NCBI RefSeq assembly: GCF_905120345.1
Contig: NZ_CAJHOA010000003.1
Coordinates: 372,001 to 436,000 of the forward strand
From: Denitrificimonas caeni
Lineage (GTDB): Bacteria; Pseudomonadota; Gammaproteobacteria; Pseudomonadales; Pseudomonadaceae
Reading direction: 5' to 3'
Length of the DNA stretch: 64,000 bases
Shown here: one piece after another, positions 36,418 through 46,207 of the stretch
Position numbering within the stretch: the stretch's first letter is position 1
Layout: the number at the start of each line of letters is the position of its first letter
The notes under the pieces: generated by a model
Database searches by the model: none
Told to the model about the DNA's origin: nothing
What the model saw: the letters and a program-made list of their open reading frames with translations, nothing else
Position numbers and translations under genes: made by a program

Positions 36418-37893
36418 ATGTCGATCAGTTCCGTTATCAAATCTATTCAAGACATCATGCGTCAAGACGCGGGTGTTGATGGTGATGCTCAGCGATTGGG
36501 CCAATTATCGTGGCTGCTTTTTCTTAAAGTGTTTGATGCGCAAGAAGAAGCGCTAGAGTTTGAGCAAGATAACTACACCGCACCCATTCCAGAAAAGTAC
36601 CTCTGGCGCAATTGGGCAGCCGATGCTGAGGGCATGACCGGTGACGAGTTGCTGAGCTTTATCAATGACCAGCTCTTTGCCGATCTAAAAGACCTTGCCG
36701 CACCAATTGATACCAATCCACGTGGCTTTGTTGTGCGTCAAGGCTTGAGTGATGCCTACAACTATATGAAAAACGGTACCTTACTGCGCCAAGTGATTAA
36801 CAAGCTTAATGAAATCGACTTTACTCGTTCCGGTGAGCGTCACCTGTTTGGTGATATCTATGAGCAGTTGCTGCGTAACTTACAAAGTGCGGGGAATGCC
36901 GGTGAGTTCTATACGCCGCGTGCCGTCACCCGTTTTGTTGTAGACCGAGTTGCTCCTAAATTAGGCGAGCGCATTATGGATCCCGCGTGTGGTACGGGTG
37001 GCTTTTTAACTTGCTCGTTTGATCATGTTAAAAAAAACTATGTGAAAACAGCTGACGACCATAAAACACTGCAGAAACAGATTTTAGGCTTTGAGAAGAA
37101 GCAGTTGCCGCATTTACTTTGCACCACCAACATGATGCTGCATGGTATCGAAGTACCGGTGCAAATACGTCATGACAACACGCTAAGTAAGCCCTTATCC
37201 AGTTGGGATAGTGACATTAATGTCATCGTCACCAACCCACCCTTTGGCGGCACTGAAGAGCACGGTATCGAAAAAAACTTCCCCGCTGACCTGCAAACTC
37301 GTGAAACCGCAGATTTGTTTTTACAGCTGATTATTGAGCTGCTTGCTGATCAAGGCCGTGCTGCTGTGGTTCTACCTGACGGCACCTTATTTGGCGAAGG
37401 AGTTAAAACTAAGCTGAAAAAAATGCTCACCGAAGAGTGTAATTTGCACACCATCGTCCGTTTACCCAATGGCGTGTTTAACCCCTATACCGGTATTAAA
37501 ACCAATCTGCTGTTTTTCACTAAAGGCCAGCCGACGCAAGATATTTGGTTTTATGAGCACCCATACCCAGCTGGGGTGAAGAATTACAGCAAAACCAGAC
37601 CGATGAAGTTTGAAGAGTTTCAAGCAGAAATCGACTGGTGGGGTCATGAAGCTGATGGCTTTGTCAGCCGTGTTGAAAATGAACAGGCGTGGAAAGTCAG
37701 TATTGACGATGTGATTGCGCGTAACTTTAATCTTGATATGAAAAATCCGCACCAAGGTGAAGTTATTAACCATGATCCTGATGAGTTACTCGCCAGCTAT
37801 GCAAAGCAACAGCAGAGCATCAGTCAGTTGCGTGATCAGCTTAAGGGCGTGCTGAGTGCTGCGCTCGCAGATAGCTCGGCGCAGGGCGAATAG
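36418..37893 (+). CDS. hsdM: type I restriction-modification methyltransferase, M subunit (HsdM)
   Basis: Adenine-N6 methyltransferase that protects host DNA at sites set by HsdS. The 491-residue length is normal. The AdoMet motif DPACGTGGF (from Asp188) and catalytic motif NPPF (273-276) are intact, and the N-terminal helical HsdM domain is recognisable in IMRQDAGVDGDAQRLGQLSW. It follows a terminator and precedes hsdS by 2 bp, so M and S are translationally coupled and probably have their own promoter in the 82-bp gap after hsdR. Confidence 0.95.
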   Translation: MSISSVIKSIQDIMRQDAGVDGDAQRLGQLSWLLFLKVFDAQEEALEFEQDNYTAPIPEKYLWRNWAADAEGMTGDELLSFINDQLFADLKDLAAPIDTNPRGFVVRQGLSDAYNYMKNGTLLRQVINKLNEIDFTRSGERHLFGDIYEQLLRNLQSAGNAGEFYTPRAVTRFVVDRVAPKLGERIMDPACGTGGFLTCSFDHVKKNYVKTADDHKTLQKQILGFEKKQLPHLLCTTNMMLHGIEVPVQIRHDNTLSKPLSSWDSDINVIVTNPPFGGTEEHGIEKNFPADLQTRETADLFLQLIIELLADQGRAAVVLPDGTLFGEGVKTKLKKMLTEECNLHTIVRLPNGVFNPYTGIKTNLLFFTKGQPTQDIWFYEHPYPAGVKNYSKTRPMKFEEFQAEIDWWGHEADGFVSRVENEQAWKVSIDDVIARNFNLDMKNPHQGEVINHDPDELLASYAKQQQSISQLRDQLKGVLSAALADSSAQGE

Positions 37894-37895
37894 TC

Positions 37896-39536
37896 ATGAG
37901 TAAAGTAGAGCAACTGATTACTGAGCATATTGATATCTGGACCAGCTCAATTTTAGCCAAGTCCACGGCAGGGCGTGGTAGTAATAAAAAGTATGAACTG
38001 TACGGGATTAAAAAACTGCGTGAGCTGATTTTTGAGCTAGCTATACGTGGCAAGCTTGTACAGCAAGACCCCAAAGATGTATCAGGCAGCGCATTACGTG
38101 ATGAGCTAGTTTCTGAAAAAAAAATGCTTGTTAAAGAAGGGAAAGCCAGAAGATCGAAAACACTTCCTGCAATTACCAATCATGAAAAACTTTTTGATTT
38201 ACCAGAAAACTGGCAGTGGGTTAGAGTCGCTGACATTGGTAACGTTTTCAATGGAAATAGTATTAGTTCGAATATAAAAAAAAGTAAATACTCAACTTTT
38301 TCAGTTGGAATGCCTTATATAGCAACAAAAGATGTTGAATATGGGTTTGATTCTCTAAACTATAATAATGGAATAAATATTCCACACGATGAACCAAAGT
38401 TTAAAGTTGCACATAAAGGTGCAGTGCTGATATGTGCAGAGGGCGGTAGTGCAGGAAAAAAATGTGGGATAGCTGAACAAGACATATATTTTGGAAATAA
38501 ACTTTTTGCTAATGAGTTGTTTTCAGGTGTTTTGCCTAAGTATATATTAACAGCCTATCTTTCTCCTACTTTTTATGAGCATTTTTCTGAACTTATGACA
38601 GGCATAATAGGAGGGATTTCTTTAGCTAATTTTATGATGTTACCCATTCCGTTGCCGCCAACAAATGAGCAGCTAAGAATCGTTTCAAAAGTTGATGAGC
38701 TGATGCTGCTATGCGATCAATTAGAGCAAGAAACCGAATCCAGTATTGACGCTCATGCCACCTTGGTCGATGTCCTATTAGCAGCCCTAACCGATAGTGC
38801 CGACACCAATGAATTGGCACAAAACTGGGCCAGATTATCTGAATATTTTGATATACTTTTTGTTACAGAGCAAAGTATAGATGCGTTATCAAAAAAAATT
38901 TTAGAAGTCGCAGTAAAAGGGATGCTTACCAATACAATAAATGTGCGTAAAATACCTCTTAAAAAACTTTTGTCATTTGGCCCTAGAAATGGCTTCTCAC
39001 CAAAAGAAGTTAATTATCAAACAAGTAATAAGGTTTTAGCGCTAGGGGCAACGACAACAGGAAGATTGCTACTAGAGAAAAGTAAATATTTTGAATATGA
39101 AATACCGTGTGACTCTCATTTATGGTTATCTAAAGATGATATTTTAATACAGCGAGGTAATGCAGCTTCTTATGTTGGCAGCAGTATTCATATTGAAGAT
39201 AAGGTCATAGGTTATATATATCCAGATTTAATGATTAAAATCCGAGCTTCCGATGAGGTTGATACAGAGTATTTATCGATTGTTCTTTCATCTCCTGCAT
39301 CTCGCGAATTTATGTGGGACAGGATGACAGGAACATCGGGAACTATGCCAAAAATCAATCAAAAAACAGTTGAGTCTGTACCTATACCTCTGCCTGACTT
39401 AAAGAACCAGAGGCTTATAGTGTCCATAGTCAGCGAGTTAATGGAAATCTGCGAACAGCTAAAAATCAATCTACAACAGTCACAAGAAACCCAAGTCCAG
39501 TTCACCGATGCTCTCGTCGATCAGGCGCTTGTGTAG
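37896..39536 (+). CDS. hsdS: type I restriction-modification specificity subunit (HsdS)
   Basis: Sets the DNA target of the complex. The 546-residue protein holds two target-recognition domains (about residues 100-255 and 345-505), separated by a helical spacer around PTNEQLRIVSKVDELMLLC (255-340) and closed by a matching helix near the end (NQRLIVSIVSELMEIC). The N-terminus has an added helical segment with LAIRGKLVQQ. The DNA of both recognition domains is visibly AT-richer than the conserved spacer, as expected for exchangeable domains. No frameshift is seen. Confidence 0.93.
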   Translation: MSKVEQLITEHIDIWTSSILAKSTAGRGSNKKYELYGIKKLRELIFELAIRGKLVQQDPKDVSGSALRDELVSEKKMLVKEGKARRSKTLPAITNHEKLFDLPENWQWVRVADIGNVFNGNSISSNIKKSKYSTFSVGMPYIATKDVEYGFDSLNYNNGINIPHDEPKFKVAHKGAVLICAEGGSAGKKCGIAEQDIYFGNKLFANELFSGVLPKYILTAYLSPTFYEHFSELMTGIIGGISLANFMMLPIPLPPTNEQLRIVSKVDELMLLCDQLEQETESSIDAHATLVDVLLAALTDSADTNELAQNWARLSEYFDILFVTEQSIDALSKKILEVAVKGMLTNTINVRKIPLKKLLSFGPRNGFSPKEVNYQTSNKVLALGATTTGRLLLEKSKYFEYEIPCDSHLWLSKDDILIQRGNAASYVGSSIHIEDKVIGYIYPDLMIKIRASDEVDTEYLSIVLSSPASREFMWDRMTGTSGTMPKINQKTVESVPIPLPDLKNQRLIVSIVSELMEICEQLKINLQQSQETQVQFTDALVDQALV

Positions 39537-39654
39537 CTAGCTTTTGCACATATAGATAAGAGTGAGCCGACAGCCGCTATACAGTTAATCAATCACTCGG
39601 TACCGTACACAGGCATTTTAGTAAAAATTATTAAATTAAAAAGGGAAGAATAAT

Positions 39655-39873
39655 ATGAGAAAATTAGCAGTAGTCGCAGTACTTTTCTTATGTGGAGTAG
39701 GTATCGCTCAAGCAGACAGTTACTGCGATGGTCAGCCTGGCACGGCCTATAACAATATTGTTGGAACTACTATCGGCTCAGACGGCAGCTCATCCAACCG
39801 CATCGGCAACACGACAATCCATTCAAACGGCACAGTCTGCACCCGCGTTGGGAATTCTACGATTTATAATTGA
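39655..39873 (+). CDS. small secreted repeat protein (72 aa)
   Basis: Unrecognised function. A signal peptide of 20 residues ends at AQA; the mature 52 residues contain Cys at 24 and 60 and a short imperfect repeat: GTTIGSDGSSSNRIG, NTTIHSNGTVCTRVG, NSTIYN. This is a 15-residue beta-type repeat of the pattern xTTIxSxGxxxxRxG. AAGGGAAGAA lies just before the ATG. It is placed between the restriction system and the GHKL-PRTase pair inside the island. The repeat may form a small periplasmic beta structure. Confidence 0.6.
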   Translation: MRKLAVVAVLFLCGVGIAQADSYCDGQPGTAYNNIVGTTIGSDGSSSNRIGNTTIHSNGTVCTRVGNSTIYN

Positions 39874-39979
39874 GATAGTCATATCGTAATTGATACTTGA
39901 ATATCTAATTCACTATCGTATTTTGTGGTATGCCCTAAATTTTAAATAATTATTGGTAGATTTTATCAGGAGCTACATA

Positions 39980-41167
39980 TTGATCAACTTCCCTAAAAGC
40001 ATAACGATTGAAGCCTGCGAAAAATTTATCAACAAGTTAAATTGCAACAGTGATGCTCTTCAGCTACCAGTCGATACAACTGCTCCCGCATTTGGTGGTT
40101 TAGCTAGCGCCATTCAAGCCGTCAATACTTGGGCGAGAGTAAGTTCAGCTTCTAGACTCGAATTGCGCAACAGTAAAACAATCGATGTTATAAGTGATGT
40201 CATAGTCAGGCCGCATAAATTCTCTGCCTCTATGATGGCACGATCAATTGTTTTAGATAATACACCTACACAAGAGATTCGTTCACAGATTAACTACCTT
40301 GCGAAGCAGGCTATAGAAATGCAATCTCAGCATCAGCATGGTCAGCAGTACGGTAGGCTTTGCTGGTTTAGCTTCGTCGATCATAGTTCCAAAGCTTTTG
40401 ATCCGAACTTTTATATTAAAGAAAATAGTAGTAAGCCTACTCTCCGTCAGCCAGAACAGTTTAAAGCTATTATTAAAGCCATGGCTGAAAAGGCAATTAG
40501 TATATCTGGTGGAGCAAAAGCTCCTGTAGATGATGATTTGGATCATTTAGGTAGAATATTTTATGAGCTATTTCTAAATACTCATGAGCATGGCAGTAGA
40601 GGTGAGGCTCGCAGTGAATGGCTTAAGCCGGGCATGCGTATTATTTATGCTCAGGGGATCAACCTTACTGAGGCGGGTGAAAAAGGTATCACTCAGCAGC
40701 AACCAGTACTTTCAGAGTATGTAGCCTCTCTTGAAGAAAAACTAGGTATTCAAGGCAATCGCCGCTTTCTTGAGCTAGCAATAGTTGATTCTGGGCTGGG
40801 GTATTGTGGCCGCTGGTTGGCCGATAATCCATTAGACGGGCCTACAGGTGGACTATCTCTCCAGGACGAATATGGGATATTTAAAAAATGTTTTAATTTC
40901 CGTAACACATCAACGTCACGGAACAATAAAGGTAATGGCTTACCAGTGGTAATGGATCGGTTGACCAAGCTTAACGGTTTCATGCGAGTTCGTAGTGGCA
41001 GGTTATCTCTTTACCGTGACTTTGTAGCATCACCTCAAGCTCAAGATAATGCCTGCGAGTTTTTTGATTGGTCTACTCAGTCTATTGCAAACGAGTCCAT
41101 CTCGGAAATGAGTAAGGCCGCAGGCGTCGCCATCAGCCTCCTTATTCCTTTGGAGGCAAAGGAATGA
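39980..41167 (+). CDS. GHKL-type ATPase protein, partner of the PRTase-like gene
   Basis: 395 residues from TTG 39980, chosen because AGGAG ends 7 nt upstream (the reading frame opens at 39953). The C-terminal half has histidine-kinase/GHKL ATP-binding motifs: N box ELFLNTHEHG (Glu196, Asn200, His204), G1 box VDSGLG (Asp270) and G2 box KGNGLPVVMDRL (from Gly318), followed by RVRSG. There is no transmembrane segment and no obvious phospho-acceptor H box, so it is not a standard sensor kinase. The stop overlaps the next start by 4 bp (ATGA), which binds the two products into one unit. Function unknown; conflict-system role inferred from the island. Confidence 0.7.
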   Translation: MINFPKSITIEACEKFINKLNCNSDALQLPVDTTAPAFGGLASAIQAVNTWARVSSASRLELRNSKTIDVISDVIVRPHKFSASMMARSIVLDNTPTQEIRSQINYLAKQAIEMQSQHQHGQQYGRLCWFSFVDHSSKAFDPNFYIKENSSKPTLRQPEQFKAIIKAMAEKAISISGGAKAPVDDDLDHLGRIFYELFLNTHEHGSRGEARSEWLKPGMRIIYAQGINLTEAGEKGITQQQPVLSEYVASLEEKLGIQGNRRFLELAIVDSGLGYCGRWLADNPLDGPTGGLSLQDEYGIFKKCFNFRNTSTSRNNKGNGLPVVMDRLTKLNGFMRVRSGRLSLYRDFVASPQAQDNACEFFDWSTQSIANESISEMSKAAGVAISLLIPLEAKE

Positions 41168-43344
41168 GTAGCCTGTTTTCCTTTAGATTTTCCGAGCCGG
41201 ACAGTGACCAGAAAAGCAGCCTTTTGATTTACTCAACATCGAAACCAAAACTGGACATGTTGGCTAGAGTTTTAAAGCAAGAAATTGAGAGCAGTCTCCC
41301 TCCTAAGAAGGTCTATTTATTATCGCCTAGTAAATGTGAAATGACTAAGCAGCAGTGCCAAGATGATGCTGCGTTTTTAAGTGAATATGACGCATATGTA
41401 GGCAGCATAGATTCACTTTTTTGTGTCAGCGCTGACTCATTAGGAGTACTGGCTTATTGTGATGGAAATAAGCTTTCAGAAATTTTAAGCAATGAAATTC
41501 TACAGCAAGGAATGGACTTTCTTTTTAAAAAACATGCTGGCTTGATTGTTTCGAATCATAGTTATCACTTTGTTAAACCATCTGGTGACCATTGCGATAA
41601 GTTTATTAGAGCCTCTAATCTTCTAGTTTCGAGTACTGAGGTTTCATTTCTAGCTACCTCGCTTTTGCCTTACCTGAAAAGCAATATTAAACGTATCTAT
41701 GTAGATACTTCATCGATTTCTTTTTTGGTAAGTATTGCGCTGGGGTTAACCGACAAGTTTTCTCAATCCCAACCGATTATTGTGAGCTTTGAATCATATG
41801 CTGCACTTAATGAGCTGTACGATTTCGTAGAGGATGAGTTTAGTCTGGTATTGGTATCAGCTACTACAAGTGGGTCACTTGCCAAACGCTTATTAAGCCA
41901 AACTAGGTTTGGAGTCAATCAAGTAATTACATTGTTTCATATGAATCTTCCTAGTGAGCAGATTGGCATTTTTGATATTTCATCTGCTGCTTTAAAAGGT
42001 ATTATTTCAAAAAAAGCAGAGGATTGCCCTTTTTGTAAGTTGGGATCAAAGCAGATACGCATAGCTGGGGATCAATTCCTTCCTGAAAATCCAAAGCATG
42101 ATCAATTAGTGATTAAAAAAGCAGATTTTGGAAAATCCAGACTAGATTTTTTTAAGATGTTTGCAGCTAACGGTGTATTAAAATGGAATGTACTCGCTAA
42201 TTCTAGCGAAGAAATTGCTGAACATTTTTTTATTGACGTAGAGCATGCAATACAGCTAGATGAGGAAATGCTAAATACGCAAATATTAAAGAACATAAAA
42301 CGATATGCTTCTAGAGATTTGGCCACTGTCATCACATTCAACGATGCGGGTTCTAGTAAGTTTAAAGAAAGCATAGAAAAATATTTGAGCGAAGATACTA
42401 ATTCAATTAAGTGGCTAGATGCGAATAGTTTTTCAGAGTCAGATGTGCGTGGTACTGCATCAGTTCTAGTTGTTGCTGGTGCAATAACATCTGGCCGCAG
42501 CCTTTTGTCTATTTCGAGAAAACTTCGCTGCATACACCCGTCAGCATCCATCGTCTATTTTGTTGTATTCTCCAAATTACCTAATCAAGCAGATTTTTCG
42601 CAGCTTAAAACAGATTTAGTCCAAGGTGGACATGAGTTAGTAGTTCTGCTGAAATGTCCCGTTCCTCGCATTAAAGGGCATACGAAGACAGCCTGGGATT
42701 ATGAGCGTGACCTATTGCAGCCCTACAGTATGGAAGATCCTTTGGGTGAAATGGAACATCAATTACCTGCGATACTTGCGAGCCGTTATGCTTGTATTAA
42801 TAACTCTAATTACAACTCAGATGATCTTTTTTTACCGGATTCTGAGGGCAAGTCTCTTAAATTACGTAATACATTCGCATTTTGGTCCGACCTTGGCTTT
42901 TCTGAAGATAGACTTAAAGAAGCGGCGCAAGCAGATGTCTATTGGACCATTCAATGCGTGCTTCATGACTTACGTAATCCAAATGAAAGTGGTGGGCTGG
43001 CCTCCACTTATCACACAACATTAATCAGCCCTGCCAATTTTGATCGATATAATGACGGTGTTATACAGGCTTGTCTTTTGAGATCAGCTCTTCCAGTAGA
43101 ACTTGATTATCGCGTTGACCCTGCATTCAGTCGACGAATGACTGATGTGATTTTATCGGTGATTAACAATTGGGATAATGAGCAGGGAGAAGCTACATTA
43201 GAGTTTTTGATGGCTCTTTGCTCGCAACGCCTACGGCTAGTAAAAGAGCATCTGAGTGAGGTTTACAGGCTTAAGTCAAACGAAATGAACGATGAGATAG
43301 TATTTCTTTTCGAGCGTTTAGGTGACTTACTGAGGGCTCAATAA
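41164..43344 (+). CDS. large protein with two phosphoribosyltransferase-like regions
   Basis: 726 residues. The N-terminal region resembles orotate phosphoribosyltransferase: PSGDHCDKFIRASNLL (Ser140-Gly141) mimics the OPRTase SG-x-x-S segment, and LVLVSATTSGS (Ser232-Gly237) stands where the PRPP-binding loop vDDvxTTG is expected. A second loop-like motif VLVVAGAITSGRS lies at 435-446. Both loops lack the acidic pair of active PRTases and read TSG instead of TTG, so catalysis may be lost or changed. A lone CPFC occurs near residue 287. The C-terminal 250 residues are helical and unrecognised. It is coupled to the GHKL gene. Confidence 0.6.
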   Translation: MSSLFSFRFSEPDSDQKSSLLIYSTSKPKLDMLARVLKQEIESSLPPKKVYLLSPSKCEMTKQQCQDDAAFLSEYDAYVGSIDSLFCVSADSLGVLAYCDGNKLSEILSNEILQQGMDFLFKKHAGLIVSNHSYHFVKPSGDHCDKFIRASNLLVSSTEVSFLATSLLPYLKSNIKRIYVDTSSISFLVSIALGLTDKFSQSQPIIVSFESYAALNELYDFVEDEFSLVLVSATTSGSLAKRLLSQTRFGVNQVITLFHMNLPSEQIGIFDISSAALKGIISKKAEDCPFCKLGSKQIRIAGDQFLPENPKHDQLVIKKADFGKSRLDFFKMFAANGVLKWNVLANSSEEIAEHFFIDVEHAIQLDEEMLNTQILKNIKRYASRDLATVITFNDAGSSKFKESIEKYLSEDTNSIKWLDANSFSESDVRGTASVLVVAGAITSGRSLLSISRKLRCIHPSASIVYFVVFSKLPNQADFSQLKTDLVQGGHELVVLLKCPVPRIKGHTKTAWDYERDLLQPYSMEDPLGEMEHQLPAILASRYACINNSNYNSDDLFLPDSEGKSLKLRNTFAFWSDLGFSEDRLKEAAQADVYWTIQCVLHDLRNPNESGGLASTYHTTLISPANFDRYNDGVIQACLLRSALPVELDYRVDPAFSRRMTDVILSVINNWDNEQGEATLEFLMALCSQRLRLVKEHLSEVYRLKSNEMNDEIVFLFERLGDLLRAQ

Positions 43345-43631
43345 CACCTACCATTTACTGTTTATCCGTTTTAAACCGCTATATTTGTTAGGTGTAGTTA
43401 CTCTTGACCGTACTTTTAACTGTACAGAAAGTATTAGAATATTAAAATACTATTTTTTGCTGGAGGATATGATCAAAGCTAATACTCGGTATTTAAAATT
43501 TTCTCAATCTATATAGTGTTTGAATGTATGTAGGTGTTTGTATTCTATGAAGGAGTGGCTGGCCTTGGGTGAAGTATTAGCGAGCACATATTATTACACC
43601 ATCCTCTTTACGATTATACAGAGGGCTGACT

Positions 43632-44282
43632 ATGACTTTAGTACCTGTAGCCACTGACCGCCAGAGCGCGGTTCGTTTACTGGCATGCATAGATGCAGGC
43701 AGCAAGTCTGTGGCCGATCAATCATGGGGAGTAGATGTTGTAGCAGTCCTCCATGGACAAGCAAAACTTCAGGCTTTGGACTTTTGGATGCGTAATCCAG
43801 ATTATTTAGCAAACGAACTGATGAACGAGTTTGAGAAAAATGGGGATACTGCGTTAATACAGCTTGCTGAACAAATATTTGAATCTCGCGAACCAGATCT
43901 TCGTAGACTGCCTATGATTCGCTATCACTTTGGAGCTTTTGAACCCTTGGATAATGCTTTGGCTATTCTTCGAGCGACTGGTCTCATTAAAGTACGACGA
44001 GTAGGTATGCCGGGAAAGATTCGGGAGCACCTTTACCTACTAACCAGTCGCGGGCGATCTTCTATGAACGAACTAGCCTCAGCTGCACCAGAAATTGCTT
44101 GGTACAAGGACCGCGCTAACGTGGTTGTAGCTATTGCTGGCGACGTTGGTGGTAAGGTTTTGAAAGATCGTCAATATTTACAACAAGAGTACGCTTCGAC
44201 GGAGCTAAAACACTTGATCGCTCCTGTGACTGATCGTGTTAGGGCACGCTTGAAGCAAATCCAACAAGGAATAAAAATATGA
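43632..44282 (+). CDS. winged-helix small subunit of an SMC-like three-gene system
   Basis: 216 residues with no membrane segment. Residues about 105-155 look like a winged helix (LDNALAILRATGLIKV, then a wing with REHLYLLTSRGRSSM). The first 100 residues are helical and unrecognised. The stop overlaps the ATPase start by 4 bp. A small middle component before an SMC/Rad50-like ATPase gene is the layout of ABC three-component and Lamassu-like defence systems. Role by position: bridging or regulating the ATPase and nuclease. The 287-bp gap before the gene shows only AT-rich promoter-like sequence. Confidence 0.6.
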   Translation: MTLVPVATDRQSAVRLLACIDAGSKSVADQSWGVDVVAVLHGQAKLQALDFWMRNPDYLANELMNEFEKNGDTALIQLAEQIFESREPDLRRLPMIRYHFGAFEPLDNALAILRATGLIKVRRVGMPGKIREHLYLLTSRGRSSMNELASAAPEIAWYKDRANVVVAIAGDVGGKVLKDRQYLQQEYASTELKHLIAPVTDRVRARLKQIQQGIKI

Positions 44283-46207
44283 CGCAAGGATGGATTGAAA
44301 AAGTTGCCGAAAGTGCGGAGGTTTCCATTTCGGATGCGGCAAAAATGTTAACCAAACGTGGTATTTACCCCGATCGACCACTGCGTCCAGCTCGTAGTCT
44401 TGTTGTAACTCGCATCCTGTTCAAAGGAGAAAAAAAAGGTCAGACCATAGGGAGGGTCGAGTTCGATTGGTCTGGACTATCGGCAGGAGTTTGGGCCGTA
44501 ACTAGCCATGAGAATTTGGTTGGCAAGTCTACAGTGCTTGAAATTCTGTTGTGGTGCCTTCGTGGAGAACCGAAAGGACTTCAAGATGATGTTCGTGGTT
44601 GGTTGGAGTGGGTCCTTGTTGGTTTTGAGGTTGATGATCAACGCTATATCGTTGAGTTTACAGTACTAGACAAAAAACCGACAGGAACCCTATCACGCTT
44701 ACGCCCCGACGGTGTGTCCGATGTGCTTGATCAATTCAGCTCTGATCAAGGGTTTTCCGAAACTATGTCACGGTTCATGATGGTTACCTTGGATCTAGAC
44801 CCGGTACCGTCGCGTCAGGGTAATAAAGACTACAAACAAACAATTATTCACGGGTGGGCTGCTCTTTCGGGTGCGCTATATTTCGGCGGAGATCACAAGT
44901 TACTTCTCGGCGACATACCATGGAGTGGGCTTCCGGCACGAATGCTTCAAATGTACGTAGGATTACCGTGGGCAACTACCGTTATGCAGGCGTCCACTGC
45001 GAATAAAGAAGTTGAGCAAGATCTGACCCACTCGACGCGTACTACATCCGAAGCAGCAACGAGAACGGCGCAGGCAAGAACTCGAATTGAAGCAGATCTA
45101 AAAACTGCACGCCAGACACTAGTTGATGTATCAACGGAAAATGAAACCGCTGATAAACTGCAAGAAATTGCTAAGGAAATTCCTCGCTTATCTGCAATTG
45201 CATTAGAAATAGAGCAGAGTGTTGCCGCCGCAGAAACGGAACATCAGCTCCTTAAACTGGTAGCGAACGATGATGAGCGCAGGACGCGTGATTTACGGGA
45301 GGATCTTGTCGCAACTTTGTTCTTCAATGGTTTACAGCCGACTTGCTGCCCACGTTGTGATTCAGCAGTGACCAGAGACCGCCTCAAAAAAGAAAGTTCC
45401 CAGTTTAGTTGTTCCTTATGTTCAGAGCCAATCCCAGAAGATCAACTTGAAAATGCAAGTGATGCTATACAAGACGCTGAGCAACGATACACTCAATCCA
45501 AATTAGCGTTGGGCCATAACAAGACTGTGCTGCTTCGCCTACGTGGTGACTTGCAGAATGCGCAAGAAAACCTGAAGCAGGTAAGCAGTGCGCTAGTTGC
45601 CGCGACTCAAAACGATTCTTTCACCAATCGCCGAGAGGCAGAGTTAGCGGTCGCAAGACTTGAAGGTGCGCTACAAGAGTTACAAGTTCATCCAGCAGAA
45701 CTCCCTATTCCAAATGATGCGCTATTGGTCAAGGCCGCATTGGTAGAGGCGGATGCAGCTTTCAAGTTGCAGCGTGGCGATATTCTTGATCGTCTAAATG
45801 AAGAGATTCTTCGGCTTGCTGTTTCATTTGGAGTGTTACGACTGGAGAAAGTACAACTGAACTGGGTAGCCCAAATGAGACTGGAAAAGGGAGGAGAGTC
45901 TACATCTTTTAGTAAACTCACAACGGGCGAACGACTGCGGCTACGAATCGCTACAGCCATCGCTTTGCTTCGAGTAGGGTATGAACGAGGTGTCGGGCGG
46001 CACCCAGGGTTACTGATTATTGATTCTCCTGGGGCGGAAGAGACGAGTGGTAGTAACCTTGCCGCATTGCTTAGTGAACTCAAACAAGTTGCCCAAGAAA
46101 CGCCAGGCCTGCAGATATTGATCGCAAGCGCGGATGCTCCTGCGGTCGTGCCATCCCTAGGGAAAGATAGATGTCGAATCGCCGCGCGAGGAACGTATTT
46201 GTGGTAA
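44279..46207 (+). CDS. SMC/Rad50-like ABC ATPase with zinc ribbon
   Basis: 642 residues. Walker A is SHENLVGKST (Lys83), with Gly of the usual GxNxxGKS replaced; signature LTTGERLRLRIA (547-558); Walker B LLIIDSPGAEE (578-588). The middle (about 240-480) is coiled-coil with a zinc ribbon in place of a hinge: CxxC at 357/360 and CxxC at 378/381. The short arms are like those of defence ATPases such as LmuB or ABC-3C proteins, not chromosomal SMC. It overlaps its neighbours by 4 bp upstream and 37 bp downstream, so the three genes form one operon. Likely DNA-structure sensor; inferred. Confidence 0.75.
   Translation: MTQGWIEKVAESAEVSISDAAKMLTKRGIYPDRPLRPARSLVVTRILFKGEKKGQTIGRVEFDWSGLSAGVWAVTSHENLVGKSTVLEILLWCLRGEPKGLQDDVRGWLEWVLVGFEVDDQRYIVEFTVLDKKPTGTLSRLRPDGVSDVLDQFSSDQGFSETMSRFMMVTLDLDPVPSRQGNKDYKQTIIHGWAALSGALYFGGDHKLLLGDIPWSGLPARMLQMYVGLPWATTVMQASTANKEVEQDLTHSTRTTSEAATRTAQARTRIEADLKTARQTLVDVSTENETADKLQEIAKEIPRLSAIALEIEQSVAAAETEHQLLKLVANDDERRTRDLREDLVATLFFNGLQPTCCPRCDSAVTRDRLKKESSQFSCSLCSEPIPEDQLENASDAIQDAEQRYTQSKLALGHNKTVLLRLRGDLQNAQENLKQVSSALVAATQNDSFTNRREAELAVARLEGALQELQVHPAELPIPNDALLVKAALVEADAAFKLQRGDILDRLNEEILRLAVSFGVLRLEKVQLNWVAQMRLEKGGESTSFSKLTTGERLRLRIATAIALLRVGYERGVGRHPGLLIIDSPGAEETSGSNLAALLSELKQVAQETPGLQILIASADAPAVVPSLGKDRCRIAARGTYLW

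Noticed and set aside
43343-43395. ACACCTA ... TAGGTGT inverted repeat after the PRTase-like gene as a terminator or attC
   Set aside because: Arms are only 7 bp with a 37-bp loop, no T-run and no proper core pairing.
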